Positions 41,178 through 51,612 of a stretch of 64,000 nt of DNA are shown piece by piece (position 1 is the stretch's first letter; each line of letters opens with the position of its first letter). The notes under the pieces were generated by a model that saw only the letters and a list, made by a program, of their open reading frames with translations, searched no databases and had not been told where the DNA came from. The DNA is from Jiella pelagia (GTDB lineage: Bacteria; Pseudomonadota; Alphaproteobacteria; Rhizobiales; Rhizobiaceae), in NCBI RefSeq assembly GCF_026898155.1, contig NZ_CP114029.1, positions 2,894,001-2,958,000 of the forward strand, given 5' to 3'. The position numbers were made by a program, and so were the translations under genes.

Positions 41178-42320
41178 TCACCCCGCGCCGTTCACCTTCC
41201 GCGACACATATTGGGCGAACTCGAAATTCGGACGTTCGAGATGCGACAGCGCGCCGGGGTCGGCGAGGCGGCTGAGAAGGCCGCGATAGACCCGCTCGGT
41301 GCAGCCGCGGTCCTCAGCGTTGACGTGGTCGAGCATCGCCTTGACCGTGGCGAGCTGCGCGGGCGCTTGTGGATCGGCCATGTAGGGCGCCGACATGCCG
41401 CCGCCGAAGAGGATGCGCACCTTACCCGGTCCCTCCGGATGGAGGCTGAGATACCAGAAATAGCCCGGCGTGATCGAGATCATCAGCGAGGGATAGATCG
41501 CGAAGAGCCAGGTGGTGCGGCGCTGGTCGCCGGTGAGCCGCGTGTCGCTCGGATGGGCGAGGGCGAGCGGCACGGCGTCGTTGCGCAGGATGGTGTGCCA
41601 GTTGAAGGCCTCGGTGCCCTCCGGGCAGACCATTTCGTCGATGTCGGTCGAGCCGCCGATGGTCTCGCGATGGCAGACCGGCAGGTGGTAGCTCTCCATG
41701 AAATTCTCGGCGAGGACCTTCCAGTTGGTGTCCCAGACGTGGTTTTCGCGGAACGTTTCCGAGTAGCTGGCGAGATCCAGATGGGCGATCATCGCCTCGG
41801 CTTCGGCGAGGGTTTCGGACGGCGGCGGCGTGTCCGGGTCGAGCGTCACCATGATGAAGCCGAGCCATTCCTCGCAGCGCACCGCCGGCAGCTTCACCTC
41901 CGTTTTGCAGAAGCTCTCGTTTTGGCCCATCGCAGGGGCGCCGCGCAGGGAGCCGTCGAGATTGTAGGTCCAGGCGTGATAGGGGCAGACGATGGCGCGG
42001 GTGTTGCCGCGCCCTTCCAGCAGCGTCGACATGCGGTGGCGGCAGACGTTGGACATCGCCCGCAGCGCGCCGTCGCGGTCACGCAACACGATGATCGGCT
42101 CGCCGGCGATCTCCATCGTCAGGTAGTCGCCGGGGTTCTTCAGCGCGTCGGTCCGGCCGGCGCAGATCCATTCCTTGGCGAAGATGTGCTCGAGTTCGAG
42201 GGCGAGGAAATCCGGCGACGCGTAGACCGAGCGCGGCATCGCCTTTGCCGCCTCGAAGGGGACGGAGACGTTTGCCCTCAGTTCGTCGGCGGGCGTCGTG
42301 ACGGGAGAATGGACGTTCAT
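41178..42320 (-). CDS. Rieske non-heme iron oxygenase, alpha subunit
   Basis: 380 residues. The Rieske cluster ligands are in SNVCRHRMSTLL and IVCPYHAWTYNLDG (CxH then CxxH). The mononuclear iron site is in ENFMESYHLPVCHRE, as in choline monooxygenase/GbcA-type enzymes (RHO family). It would hydroxylate or demethylate a small molecule such as a quaternary amine or aromatic acid, with electrons from a reductase not seen nearby. It stands alone, convergent with the octad-repeat gene. The substrate is unknown. Confidence 0.87.
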   Translation of the reverse strand: MNVHSPVTTPADELRANVSVPFEAAKAMPRSVYASPDFLALELEHIFAKEWICAGRTDALKNPGDYLTMEIAGEPIIVLRDRDGALRAMSNVCRHRMSTLLEGRGNTRAIVCPYHAWTYNLDGSLRGAPAMGQNESFCKTEVKLPAVRCEEWLGFIMVTLDPDTPPPSETLAEAEAMIAHLDLASYSETFRENHVWDTNWKVLAENFMESYHLPVCHRETIGGSTDIDEMVCPEGTEAFNWHTILRNDAVPLALAHPSDTRLTGDQRRTTWLFAIYPSLMISITPGYFWYLSLHPEGPGKVRILFGGGMSAPYMADPQAPAQLATVKAMLDHVNAEDRGCTERVYRGLLSRLADPGALSHLERPNFEFAQYVSRKVNGAG

Positions 42321-42466
42321 GGCGTGACCTGCTCGATCGAAAGCTTCCAGACTGCAGGATGCCCGCTGCCGTCAGATCATGCAATCATCCCTGGCGCGTA
42401 TTTTCCGATCAGATCGTCTCCGGCCGCTCCCACCACATTGCGGCACCGTTCGGACGATTCACGGCT

Positions 42467-43760
42467 TCACCGTGCCGGCTGATCGATCGGCCTGACGTCC
42501 CGGCTCTCGTACCAGAGCGACACGGCCTCGATCTGCTCCTCCGTCATGTTGATGGCGATCGGATCCATCAGGTGGGCGAAGCGCGTGCCGCCGCGATGGC
42601 CTTCCTTCCAGAGGCTCAAGATGGGTCTTCAGATACCAGAAGGGATGGCCGTCGAGCCGCGGAAAGAGCGGGTTGCGGGCGATGCCGTCCGGGCCGTGGC
42701 AGCTGTCGCAGGCGGCGATCTTGCGTTCCGGCAGGCCGGTCTCGGCGATGCGGCGGCCGAGGGCTAGCGTCTCGTTTCGGCCGATGGGAAAGCCGGTCGC
42801 CGCCGCAGGGTCGATCTGGAAGACCTCCGTCATCGGCCGGACGTCGCTCACCTGTGTGGGCTCCAGCGCTGAATCCGTCGCGGCCTCCTCTGCGGCTTGC
42901 GACACCGCCCCGTTGCCGGGCGATGCCGCCGGCTGGCCGGCATAGTAGGTGGCAAGCTGCTCCAGCACCGCGTCGTCGTAGCGGGCGGCGGCGGACTGCA
43001 TATAGCCGCTCTGGCGCGTCCCCATCTGGAAGGCCTTCAGCGTCGCGGCGAGGTAGGCCTGCGGCTGGCCGGCGATGATCGGGAAGGCGCCCTTCGGCCC
43101 GCGTCCGAGGCCATTCGTGCCATGGCATCGGGCGCAGTCGGCGACGGCTTCCCGCATGATCCCATCGAGCCCGCCCAGCGCCTCGGCGCCGGCCTCCATG
43201 TCGACCTCGTCGGGCGCGCCACCCGCGCCGATGTCGAGCGCCAACTCGCGGTAGCGCTCCGGCGTCATGCCCGGAAGCGCGCGAAGAAAGGCGACCATCG
43301 ACCAGACCTCGTCGGGGCGCTCCTGGGCCGGCCAAGCCGGCATGCCGGAATACTTGATGCCGTGCTGCACGATCCAGAAGAGTTCGCGGTCCTCCCACTC
43401 GGCGATCCGGTCGCCGACATGCAGCTGCGGCGGCATCGGCGTCATGTGCTCGACGACTTCCGACTGGCGAACCCCCGGCGCTGCGTGACAGGGGGCGCAG
43501 CCGGTAGCGAAATGCCCGGAGCCCCGCTGCACCAGGGCCGGGTCCGAGAGATCGAGATCCTCCGGCTTTTCCACCAGCCAGGAGCGGCGCGAGACGGTCT
43601 GCTGCATCGTCCAGTGCAGGAACCAGCCGACCGGCGCGAAATGCCCCGAGGAGGCGCCGATCGACACGAGGCCCGAGGCGCCGACGGCGAATGGCGCGAC
43701 GGCGACGAGGACGATGGCGGCGATGACGCGGCGGCGGGTGAGCGTGACCGAGAGTTTCAT
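42467..43760 (-). CDS. Membrane-anchored triheme cytochrome c (one apparent frameshift)
   Basis: 430 residues after correction. An N-terminal anchor (VIAAIVLVAVAPFAVGASG) is followed by three CxxCH heme sites: CAPCH, CARCH and CDSCH. The last lies in a cytochrome-c4-like domain with LDGHPFWYLKTHLELWKEG. The frame breaks at GAGGCTC 42611-42617; as GAGCTC it continues EGHRGGTRFAHLMDP and ends DQPAR at 42467. It is the last gene of a terminal oxidase cluster and overlaps the CtaG gene by four bases, so it likely passes electrons to that oxidase. Confidence 0.86.
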
Positions 43761-44494
43761 GGTCGCGCCTCCGCTGTCTCGCTTTCGGCCGGCGCGCGCT
43801 CCTTCAGCACGGTGGCCAGCAATGCCAGGCCGCCGATGAGATAGCTGGAGCCCCCGACGATCAGCATGACGACGCCGCCGAACTGCTGGTCGCCGAGCGG
43901 GGTGAAGCGGGCGGCGGGGGAGCAGAGGTCGGCGCAGGCGTAGAGCGGCCGCGGGCTGAGGAGGAGGAGGGCGCCGAGTAGCGTCATGTGCATCGAGGTG
44001 ACGAGCAGCGCCAGCGTCCCCGCGGCGCGGCCGCCGAGACCTCTCCCGTCGCCTGCCCTCGCGGTCCCGATGGCAGTGATCCAGACGAACAGCCCTGCGC
44101 CGATGAAGGACGCCTGCTCGACGAGGAGCAGGCCGAAGTTCGTCCGGGCCGCATCGTGGAGGGCCGGCGCGTGCCAGGTCCAGACGACGGCGAATTCGGC
44201 GAAGGAGGCAAGGATCGCCAGCGCCGGCGTCACCCTGGCGAAGCGCTGCGGCGAGAGCCGCAGGAGGCCGATGGCGAGCAGCGGCGCGGCCACCGCGACG
44301 ACGCCCATATGCATGACCATGTGCGCAGCGAAGGAGCCCTGCGCCCGCTGCGGCAGCGGTCCAAGCCAGAGCGCCGCAAGGACGACGAGCCCCAGCGCCA
44401 GCGGCCAGAGGGAGAGCGGCGACAGGCCGGGCGCACCGTCGGCTTCTCCAAAGGCGCGGCCAGAGGCCGACGAAAGAGGCGTCGCTGCGTTCAT
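43757..44494 (-). CDS. Cytochrome c oxidase assembly factor, CtaG (caa3) family
   Basis: 245 residues, about six to seven membrane segments. It shows the CtaG_Caa3 pattern FAAHMVMHMGVVAVAAPLLA, WHAPALHDAA and TSMHMTLLGALLLLSPRPLY, with many conserved histidines and methionines that could handle copper or heme. It overlaps the upstream small membrane gene by four bases and sits within the oxidase cluster, so it probably helps metallate the oxidase. Confidence 0.88.
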   Translation of the reverse strand: MNAATPLSSASGRAFGEADGAPGLSPLSLWPLALGLVVLAALWLGPLPQRAQGSFAAHMVMHMGVVAVAAPLLAIGLLRLSPQRFARVTPALAILASFAEFAVVWTWHAPALHDAARTNFGLLLVEQASFIGAGLFVWITAIGTARAGDGRGLGGRAAGTLALLVTSMHMTLLGALLLLSPRPLYACADLCSPAARFTPLGDQQFGGVVMLIVGGSSYLIGGLALLATVLKERAPAESETAEARP

Positions 44495-44868
44495 CGGCAG
44501 TCCACCATCATCGCCGCCGGCAGCGCGGTATAGATTACTGCGATGAAGGAGAGGCCTGCGAGCAGCACGGTGGAGAACTCCAGGAAGCGCTCGCGCACCT
44601 CGATCGAATCCTCCTCATGGGGGATCCTGCCGCCATTGCGGCGCCATTCGCCGAGCGCGCGCATGAAAACGAAGCCGATCGCAGCGAGCGCCACGGCCGT
44701 CAGTCCGCCGACGAAGATCCTGAAGCCGCTGATGGTCTGGAAGATGTTCTCGTTCGGGGCGCAGCCATAGGCGACCGAACCGTAACAGAGGAGGAAGTGA
44801 ACGCCCCAGATCGTCGGCGCGGTGATCAGCGTCCAGAGATTGTCGCGGGTCTTGTTGCCGATCGCCAT
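44491..44868 (-). CDS. Small three-helix membrane protein of the oxidase cluster
   Basis: 125 residues with three hydrophobic segments (APTIWGVHFLLCYGSVAYG, FVGGLTAVALAAIGFVFM and FSTVLLAGLSFIAVIYTALP). It is placed between the fused oxidase subunit I/III (3 bases downstream of its stop) and CtaG (4-base overlap). I do not recognise a characterised family. By position it may be a small oxidase subunit or assembly protein. Confidence 0.75.
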   Translation of the reverse strand: MAIGNKTRDNLWTLITAPTIWGVHFLLCYGSVAYGCAPNENIFQTISGFRIFVGGLTAVALAAIGFVFMRALGEWRRNGGRIPHEEDSIEVRERFLEFSTVLLAGLSFIAVIYTALPAAMMVDCR

Positions 44869-44871
44869 GGG

Positions 44872-47505
44872 TCAGACCGCCAACGGAAAGAGCGCGATGG
44901 TCGCGACGGTGACGAGGGCCGTGCCGGCCATGAAATGCCAGTAGAGCGCGACATTGACGATGTCGATGTCGTGGGTGGGCGTCATCCGGCCGGCCAGCGA
45001 GCGGGCGAGGCAATAGGCCAGCATCAGCGCCCCTGCGGCGCCGTGGCAGGCGGTCCAGATGGCCAGCACCCAGACCGTCGCCGGATAGACGTGGACCGTC
45101 GGGATCAGGCCGGTGACATAGGGGCCCCAGAGGATCGCGGCGGAGGCGGCGAGCGACAGAAGAACGCCGCAGCCCATGAGGAGCCGCGCCGTGCCGACCG
45201 CGCCTTTGCTGTTGGTGTTGCGGGCGAGGATCGCCGTCAGCCAAGAGGCGGCGAACAGCGCCAGCGCGACCAGCGGCCACAAGACACCCGGCCCGATCTC
45301 TTCGCCCGCCATCATCGGCGGCGGGAAGACGGGGCTGACGGTGAAGTAGAAGAAATAGCCGAAGATCAGGCTGATGAAAGCGGTCGCGTCGCCGGTCATG
45401 GTGATGAACATCGCCCACCAGCCGACGGACTTCGGGCCGGAAGCGTAAAGGGGAAGCTTCAGGCCGAGCCCGACGTCCTTCTCGGCCTTTTCCGGCTGCA
45501 TCGCCGTGCCGCGCCACAGCCAGACGAGGATCGCTCCGACGGCGAAGACGGCGGTGATCAGCGTCAGCGTCCACAGATGGAAGGTCGCGAGGATGAAGAC
45601 CGCGCCGAGGAAGATCGCCGCCCAGAATGTCATGAAGGTCGGCCCGGGCACCCGCAGGCACTGGACCGGCTCGGCATCGAGCACGCTCGTCACCATGGTC
45701 TCGCGCATGCCCTCTTCCGCGTCGGGCATGTAGTAGCGGCCCATATCGACGTCGGCCATGAAGTTCTTCTGCTGCCACAGCGGATAACGCGAGGAGACGA
45801 TCGGCACCGAACGCACGCCCCAGGCTTCGTCCGGCACTTCGGCAAGCCATTCCAGGGTGCCGGCGTTCCAGGTGTTGCGCTCGGCATAGGGCTCGCCCTT
45901 GCGTGGGCGAAGCACGTCCCAGACGACCGTGACGAAGCCTGCGGCAAAGACGAAGGCGCCGATCGAGGAAATCAGGTTCGGCAGTTCGAGGCCGATATCC
46001 GCCGGATAGGTCCAGACCCGCCGCGGCATGCCGATCAGGCCCGACCAGTGCATCGGCAGGAAGGCGGTGTTGAAGCCGACGAACATCAGCCAGAAGGCGA
46101 TCTTGCCCAGCTTATCGGAAAGCCGCCGCCCGCCCATCATCGGCCAGTAGTAGTAGACGCCGGCGACTACCGGGAACAGCATGCCCCCTAGAAGGACGTA
46201 ATGGAGGTGGGCGACGACGAAATAGGTGTCGTGGGCCTGCCAGTCGAAGGGCGCCAGCGCCACCATCACGCCGGTGAGGCCGCCGATGACGAAGATCGCC
46301 AGTGCGCCGGAGACGAACAGCATCGGCACCGAGTAGATCACTCGTCCCGCCAGAAGCGTTGCGAGGAAGACGAAGATCTGCACCGCCGTCGGGATCGCCA
46401 CGGCTTCGGATGCCGCCGAGAAGAACCCGAGCGAGATCGCCGGCAGCCCGGTCGCGAACATGTGGTGGACCCACAGGCCGAAGGAGAGGAACCCCGTGCC
46501 GACGGCGGCGAGGACGATGAAGGAATAGCCGACGATCGGCCGCCTTGCGAAGGTCGGGATGATCATCGCCAAAAGCGCGATCGCCGGCAGGAAGACGATA
46601 TAGACCTCCGGGTGGCCAAAGATCCAGAACAGGTGCTGCCACAGCATCGGGTCGCCGCCGCGTTCGGGATCGAAGAACGGCCAGTTGAACAGGCGTTCCA
46701 GCTCGAACAGGATGTCGCCGGCGATCAGCGGCGGGAAGGCGAAGAGGATCATCCCGGCGACGACCAGCACGTACCAGGCATAGAGCGGCATCAGGTTGAG
46801 CCGCATGCCGGGCGGGCGGCACTTCAGCGTTCCGACGATCAGCTCGACGGCCGCCGCGATCGAGGCGACCTCGATGAAGGACAGGCCGAGCAGCCAGATG
46901 TCGGCGCCGTAGCCGGGCGAGAACCGCTCCTGCGTCGTCAGCGGCGGATACATGAACCAGCCGCCTTCGGGCGCTGCGCCGAAGAAGATCGAGCCGCAGA
47001 CGAAGATGCCGCCGATCAGGAAGCACCAGTAGCCGAAGGCCGACAGCCGCGGAAACGGCAGGTCTCGCGCGCCCAGCATCTGCGGCAACAGGATGATCGC
47101 CACCGCCTCGAAGACCGGCACGGCGAAGAGGAACATCATCACCGTGCCGTGCAGCGTATAGACCTGATTGTAGAAGCTGGCGGTGAGGAAGTCGTTGTCG
47201 GGCGCGGAAAGCTGCACGCGCATCATCAGGCCGAGGACGCCGGCAAACAGCATGAAGGCAAAGGAGGTGGCGGTGTACCAGAGACCGACCTCGGTGTTGT
47301 TCACCGCCGACCAGTAGCGCCAGCCCTTCGGCTCGGCCCAGACATGGCGCAGCCGCGCCTCCTGGCCGGCGCGCACTTCGGGGTCGTCCTGGTCCCGCTC
47401 GGAGGCCGGGGGAACATTGCCGAAGTTCAGATCCGCCTGAGCCTTCTCGCCGTCGCTCTTGCCGGCCCAGCGCGTGGCGCTCTGATCGAGTGTCGCGTCG
47501 CTCAC
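44872..47505 (-). CDS. Cytochrome c oxidase subunit I/III fusion
   Basis: 877 residues. Residues about 60-600 are heme-copper subunit I: heme ligand His in YTLHGTVMMFLFAVP, copper B His in WIFGHPEVYIVFLP with the cross-linked Tyr, the His pair in LWVHHMFATG, and the last heme ligands in YFVVAHLHYVLLGG. Residues about 640-877 are subunit III, with GDATAFISLIFGYFFYFTVS and a final ALYWHFMAGTALV. Fused I/III subunits occur in caa3- and similar oxidases. It pumps protons while reducing oxygen with electrons from cytochrome c. It overlaps the subunit II gene by four bases. Confidence 0.95.
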   Translation of the reverse strand: MSDATLDQSATRWAGKSDGEKAQADLNFGNVPPASERDQDDPEVRAGQEARLRHVWAEPKGWRYWSAVNNTEVGLWYTATSFAFMLFAGVLGLMMRVQLSAPDNDFLTASFYNQVYTLHGTVMMFLFAVPVFEAVAIILLPQMLGARDLPFPRLSAFGYWCFLIGGIFVCGSIFFGAAPEGGWFMYPPLTTQERFSPGYGADIWLLGLSFIEVASIAAAVELIVGTLKCRPPGMRLNLMPLYAWYVLVVAGMILFAFPPLIAGDILFELERLFNWPFFDPERGGDPMLWQHLFWIFGHPEVYIVFLPAIALLAMIIPTFARRPIVGYSFIVLAAVGTGFLSFGLWVHHMFATGLPAISLGFFSAASEAVAIPTAVQIFVFLATLLAGRVIYSVPMLFVSGALAIFVIGGLTGVMVALAPFDWQAHDTYFVVAHLHYVLLGGMLFPVVAGVYYYWPMMGGRRLSDKLGKIAFWLMFVGFNTAFLPMHWSGLIGMPRRVWTYPADIGLELPNLISSIGAFVFAAGFVTVVWDVLRPRKGEPYAERNTWNAGTLEWLAEVPDEAWGVRSVPIVSSRYPLWQQKNFMADVDMGRYYMPDAEEGMRETMVTSVLDAEPVQCLRVPGPTFMTFWAAIFLGAVFILATFHLWTLTLITAVFAVGAILVWLWRGTAMQPEKAEKDVGLGLKLPLYASGPKSVGWWAMFITMTGDATAFISLIFGYFFYFTVSPVFPPPMMAGEEIGPGVLWPLVALALFAASWLTAILARNTNSKGAVGTARLLMGCGVLLSLAASAAILWGPYVTGLIPTVHVYPATVWVLAIWTACHGAAGALMLAYCLARSLAGRMTPTHDIDIVNVALYWHFMAGTALVTVATIALFPLAV

Positions 47506-48608
47506 TTCAGCGTCTCCAGCCAGCCGGCGATGGCGGTAATCTCGTCTTCGGCGAGCATGCCGTAGCTCGGCATCTGGACGCCCGGTTTGACGCGGTGGGT
47601 GAAGCCGACGAAACTCGCGAGGTTCTCCAGCGACATCGGCAGGGTGCCGGCGGCGATGGTGCGCCGCGAGGCGAGATGGGTGAGGTCCGGTCCAACCATG
47701 CCGTCCGCGGCCGTCCCACGCACGGTGTGGCAGGCGTCGCAGCCATTCTCCATGAAACGCCGGTAGCCCTCGTCGTCGGCCCCGACCGACGCCGGCTCGC
47801 CCTGGCGGGCGACATAGGCCTCATATTCTTCGGGCGACACCACGACCACCCGCAGCGCCATCTGGGCGTGGGCATCGCCGCAGAACTCGGCGCAGACGCC
47901 GTTATAGACGCCGGGCTTTGTCGGCTCGACGACGAGACGGTTCACCCGGCCGGGAATGGCGTCCATCTTTCCCGCGATCGACGGGATCCACAGCGAATGG
48001 ATGACGTCCGGGCTGCCGATGAGGAATTCGCTGCGCAGGCCGGCCGGCAGCCAGATCTCGTTGGCGCTGGGCACGCCGCCCTCGGGCAGGGATTTGGCGA
48101 CGCCCGGTTCGCCCTCGACGCCATAGGCGACCCGCCACCAGAAGCGTTCGGCCGAAACCGCGATGGTCGGCCCGTTCGCCTCGGCCCGCAGCACCGGCAT
48201 CATCTGGAGCCCCCAGACGAGCAGGGCCGTCAGCACCACGACCGGAAAGACGCAACCGCCCCAGACGATCAGCCGCAGCCCGGCCTTCTCGCCATAGGCG
48301 CCCGGGCGGATCTTCGTCGCAAAGACCGACAGGCCGATGACGGCGACCCAGATGACGACCGCCCCGACCAGCATGACCCAGAACAGGGTCGCGACCGACT
48401 GCGCCTCGGCTCCTGCCGGGTCGAGCGCCGATTGCGGGCTCGTGCAGCCTGCAAGACCGGCGCAGACGACGACCAGCCAGTGCCGGGCCGGGCGGAGGCT
48501 TTCGACGGCGCGGGTTTCGGGGCGGAGCAGGATGGACGATCTCGCGGGTGGCAATTGCGGGGAGGAGGGCCATCCGGGAACAAGAATGGCCGCTCGTTGC
48601 ACGAGCAA
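47502..48608 (-). CDS. Cytochrome c oxidase subunit II with fused cytochrome c
   Basis: Up to 368 residues. A lipoprotein-type signal (VVVCAGLAGCTSP) is followed by two membrane segments, a CuA domain with GVCAEFCGDAHAQMALRVVV, and a C-terminal c-type cytochrome (CDACHTVRG, then the Met ligand in PGVQMPSYGML). This is the caa3 layout. The N-terminus is uncertain: ATG 48608 gives about 50 residues before the lipobox, longer than usual, and no better ATG is present. It starts the oxidase cluster. Confidence 0.9.
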   Translation of the reverse strand: MLVQRAAILVPGWPSSPQLPPARSSILLRPETRAVESLRPARHWLVVVCAGLAGCTSPQSALDPAGAEAQSVATLFWVMLVGAVVIWVAVIGLSVFATKIRPGAYGEKAGLRLIVWGGCVFPVVVLTALLVWGLQMMPVLRAEANGPTIAVSAERFWWRVAYGVEGEPGVAKSLPEGGVPSANEIWLPAGLRSEFLIGSPDVIHSLWIPSIAGKMDAIPGRVNRLVVEPTKPGVYNGVCAEFCGDAHAQMALRVVVVSPEEYEAYVARQGEPASVGADDEGYRRFMENGCDACHTVRGTAADGMVGPDLTHLASRRTIAAGTLPMSLENLASFVGFTHRVKPGVQMPSYGMLAEDEITAIAGWLETLK

Positions 48609-48785
48609 TTATCGCCGCCGGCTCGCGTTGCAAGATGATCGCTGCGAAGCCGTGACGATTCTGTTGCTGGAGGTCACGGCATGCCATCGGAAAGGGCCGC
48701 GGGCCCTGCCCGCGGCGATGCCGAACACGTCGATGATGCCGCTGCCGACGGCCGATCGTAGGTCGTCGGCGTATGGCAGGGCCGC

Positions 48786-49990
48786 CTACGCCAGATCTGC
48801 CACCACCGCGTCGAGCACCAGCATGCCCGCCGGCGTCGCACGAATGCGGTCCGGGCCGAGGCGCTCGATCATGCCGTGATGGGCAAGGTCCTGTTCGCTC
48901 GCCTTGTCGATGTCGCGGCCGGCGAGCTTGCGCCAGCGGCAGAGGTCGATGCCCTCGGTGAGGCGAAGGCCCATCAAAAGCAGCTCATCCGCCTGTTCTT
49001 CGAGGCTCAGCGCCTCGTCGGTGACCGCGCCGGAATCCCAGCTCTCCACCATCTTCAGCCAGGTCTCCGGTAGCGGCTCGTTGGCGATGGCGTGGCGATG
49101 GCCGTTCTCGCCCTTGAGGCGACCATGGGCGCCGGGGCCGACGCCGGCATAAAAGCCGTAGCGCCAATAGGTGAGGTTGTGGCGCGATTCGGCGCCCGGC
49201 ACGGCGTGGTTGGAGATTTCGTAGGCCGGCAGGCCGCGGGCGGCGGTGATTGACTGCGTCGCCTCGTAGAGCCTCGGCGGAGAGTTCGCCATCCGGCACC
49301 TTCAGCTTGCCGGCCTTGTGCAGGTCGAAGAAGGGCGTGCCCATTTCGATGGTCAGCTGGTAGAGCGACAGGTGGTCGGCGGCCAGATCGATCGCCTGGT
49401 TGAGGCTCCGCTTCCCAGGCTTCCACCGTCTGGTTCGGCCGCGCATAGATCAGGTCGAAGGATAGCCGCGGGAAGATCTCGCGGGCGAGGCGGATGGCTT
49501 CGAGCGCGGCCGAAACGTCATGCAACCGGCCGAGACGGCGAAGGTCCGGATCGTTCAGCGCCTGGACGCCGAGCGAGACGCGGTTGACGCCCGCCGCACG
49601 ATAGCCGCGGAAGCGCGAGGCCTCGACGCTGGACGGATTGGCCTCCAGCGTGATCTCGGCATCGGGCGCGATCGCCCAGTTTTCCGCCACGGCGTCGAGG
49701 AGTGCACCGACGGTCTCGGGCGCCATCAGGGAAGGCGTGCCGCCGCCGAAGAAGATCGAGGTGACGAGTTCGCCCTTGGAGCGCCGCGCCGCCTCCTTCA
49801 ATTCGCGCGCAAAGGCCGCGACGTAGCGCGGCTGGTCGATGGCCGAGCGGCGGACATGGCTGTTGAAGTCGCAATAGGGGCATTTGGCCGCGCAGAACGG
49901 CCAATGGATGTAGACCCCGAAGCCAGGGGCCGCGGGGACCTTGGCGAAGGGCAGGACGTCGGACGTCATGTGCGGCGCGATCAGGTTCAT
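48786..49990 (-). CDS. hemW: HemW, radical SAM heme chaperone (two apparent frameshifts)
   Basis: 400 residues after correction. The radical SAM cluster motif is CAAKCPYCDFNSH near residue 27, followed by FFGGGTPSLM and NRVSLGVQALND. The frame breaks at GAGGCTC 49402-49408 and GAGCCTC 49269-49275. As GAGCTC they read EAWEAELNQAIDLAADHLSL and ELSAELYEATQSITAARG, joining to GLPAYEISNHA and the HemW C-terminal domain. HemW inserts heme into respiratory enzymes. ATG 49990 has AAGGGG upstream, 10 bases after the rdgB stop. A GAGGCTC at about 49003 is in frame and genuine. Confidence 0.9.
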
Positions 49991-50000
49991 GCGGCCCCTT

Positions 50001-50645
50001 TCATTCCACCCCGAGGGCGACCTTCGCAAATTTCTGGAACGCCCGCGCCCGGTGCGACAGCGCCGTCTTCTGGCCGGGAACCCAGGCGTGCTTTTCCGCC
50101 GACATCATCTCGCCGAAGGTGCGGCTCTCGCCGTCCGGCAGGAAAATCGGGTCGTAGCCGAAGCCCTTGTCGCCGACCGGCGGCCAGACGGCCGTGCCGT
50201 CCACCTCGCCGCGGAAGAACATCGGTTCATGGCCGGGCCTTGCAAGGCAGAGGACGGCGACGAAGGTGGCGCGGCGCTTGTCCGGCGTCGTCGCGCCGGC
50301 GGCCTGCAGCTTCTCCTCGACGTTGCGCATCGCCATGGCGAAGTCGCGGTCCGGCCCACCCCAGCGGGCCGAATAGATGCCGGGATCGCCGTTGAGCGCC
50401 GCGATGGCGATGCCGCTGTCGTCCGACAGCGAGGCAAGGCCCGTCGCCTCCATGGCCGCCAGCGCCTTGATCGCGGCATTCTCCTCGAAGGTCGTGCCGG
50501 TCTCTTCCGGATCGTCGAGACCCTTGTCGGCGGCCGACGTCACCTCGAAGCCGAAAGGCTCCATCAGCTCGCGGATCTCCCAGATCTTGCCCTTGTTGTG
50601 GCTGGCGACGAGGAGCGGCCCGTCCGCCGGCGTCAGAAGCGGCAT
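50001..50645 (-). CDS. rdgB: RdgB/HAM1 non-canonical purine NTP pyrophosphatase
   Basis: 214 residues. Hydrolyses dITP, ITP and XTP to monophosphates, keeping deaminated bases out of nucleic acids. Motifs are [53 protein letters not shown] and [12 protein letters not shown]. The ATG overlaps the rph stop by one base, giving the rph-rdgB-hemW operon usual in Rhizobiales. Confidence 0.95.
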   Translation of the reverse strand: MPLLTPADGPLLVASHNKGKIWEIRELMEPFGFEVTSAADKGLDDPEETGTTFEENAAIKALAAMEATGLASLSDDSGIAIAALNGDPGIYSARWGGPDRDFAMAMRNVEEKLQAAGATTPDKRRATFVAVLCLARPGHEPMFFRGEVDGTAVWPPVGDKGFGYDPIFLPDGESRTFGEMMSAEKHAWVPGQKTALSHRARAFQKFAKVALGVE

Positions 50646-51367
50646 CAGTGCTCTCCGAGAACCTGGCGCTGCGTCGCGACCAGTTCGTTGATCCCCTTGC
50701 GGGCGAGCTTCAACAGTTCGAGAAACTCGTCCTCCGAAAAGGGCGCGCCCTCGGCGGTGCCCTGGATCTCGACGATGCCGCCGGCCCCGGTCATGACGAA
50801 GTTGGCGTCGGTCTCGGCGTTGGAATCCTCGGCATAGTCGAGGTCGAGCACCGGCTGGTTCTTGTAGATGCCGCAGGAAACCGCGGCGACGTGGCCGAGA
50901 AGCACGTCGTGGCGCTTCACCATCGAGCGATCCTCCATCCATTTCAGGCATTCCGACAGCGCCACGAAGCCGCCGGTGATGGCGGCCGTGCGGGTGCCGC
51001 CGTCGGCCTGGAGAACGTCGCAGTCGATGGTGATCTGGCGCTCGCCGAGCGCCTGGAGGTCGACGATGGAGCGCAGGGAACGGCCGATCAGCCGCTGGAT
51101 CTCCTGGGTGCGGCCGGACTGCTTGCCCTGGGCGGCCTCGCGGCGCATGCGCTCGCCGGTGGCCCGCGGCAGCATGCCGTATTCCGCCGTCACCCAGCCC
51201 TTGCCGGTATTCTTCAGGAAGGGCGGCACCCGCTCTTCGAGGCTCGCCATGCACAGGACCTCGGTATTGCCGAAGCGCACGAGGCAGGAGCCTTCCGCAT
51301 GGCGCGAGACGCCGGTGTCCATCGAGACGTCGCGCATGGCGTCATTGGGGCGTTTGGAAGGGCGCAT
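50645..51367 (-). CDS. rph: Ribonuclease PH
   Basis: 240 residues. Phosphorolytic 3' exonuclease that trims tRNA precursors. Motifs are [67 protein letters not shown] and [20 protein letters not shown]. First gene of rph-rdgB-hemW. In related genomes it lies back to back with hrcA; here a Uma2-type gene and an FAD oxidoreductase separate them. Confidence 0.96.
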   Translation of the reverse strand: MRPSKRPNDAMRDVSMDTGVSRHAEGSCLVRFGNTEVLCMASLEERVPPFLKNTGKGWVTAEYGMLPRATGERMRREAAQGKQSGRTQEIQRLIGRSLRSIVDLQALGERQITIDCDVLQADGGTRTAAITGGFVALSECLKWMEDRSMVKRHDVLLGHVAAVSCGIYKNQPVLDLDYAEDSNAETDANFVMTGAGGIVEIQGTAEGAPFSEDEFLELLKLARKGINELVATQRQVLGEH

Positions 51368-51612
51368 GGCTCGATGTCTCGCTTTTGCTTCGAATTTTCA
51401 TGGTTAACGGAGTGTTATTGTGCCGGGCTTGTATCGGGAAAGGCTGAATCGCGCAAAGGATTCGGGAGAGGATCCTTCGTTTCTTGAAAGGCCGGTTGCC
51501 GCTCGCCGTTCGGCCCGCCTCGACATTCGGATGCTCGGCGATGACCTTTCGCGCATGGGATGAGATTTCGCGCGGCCTGGCCGTCGTGTTGATGGGCCTC
51601 TGTCCCCGGGAT

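Noticed and set aside
44617-47565. Long plus-strand frames opposite the oxidase genes
   Set aside because: Charge-rich antisense frames without domains; the minus strand encodes oxidase subunits with all metal ligands.
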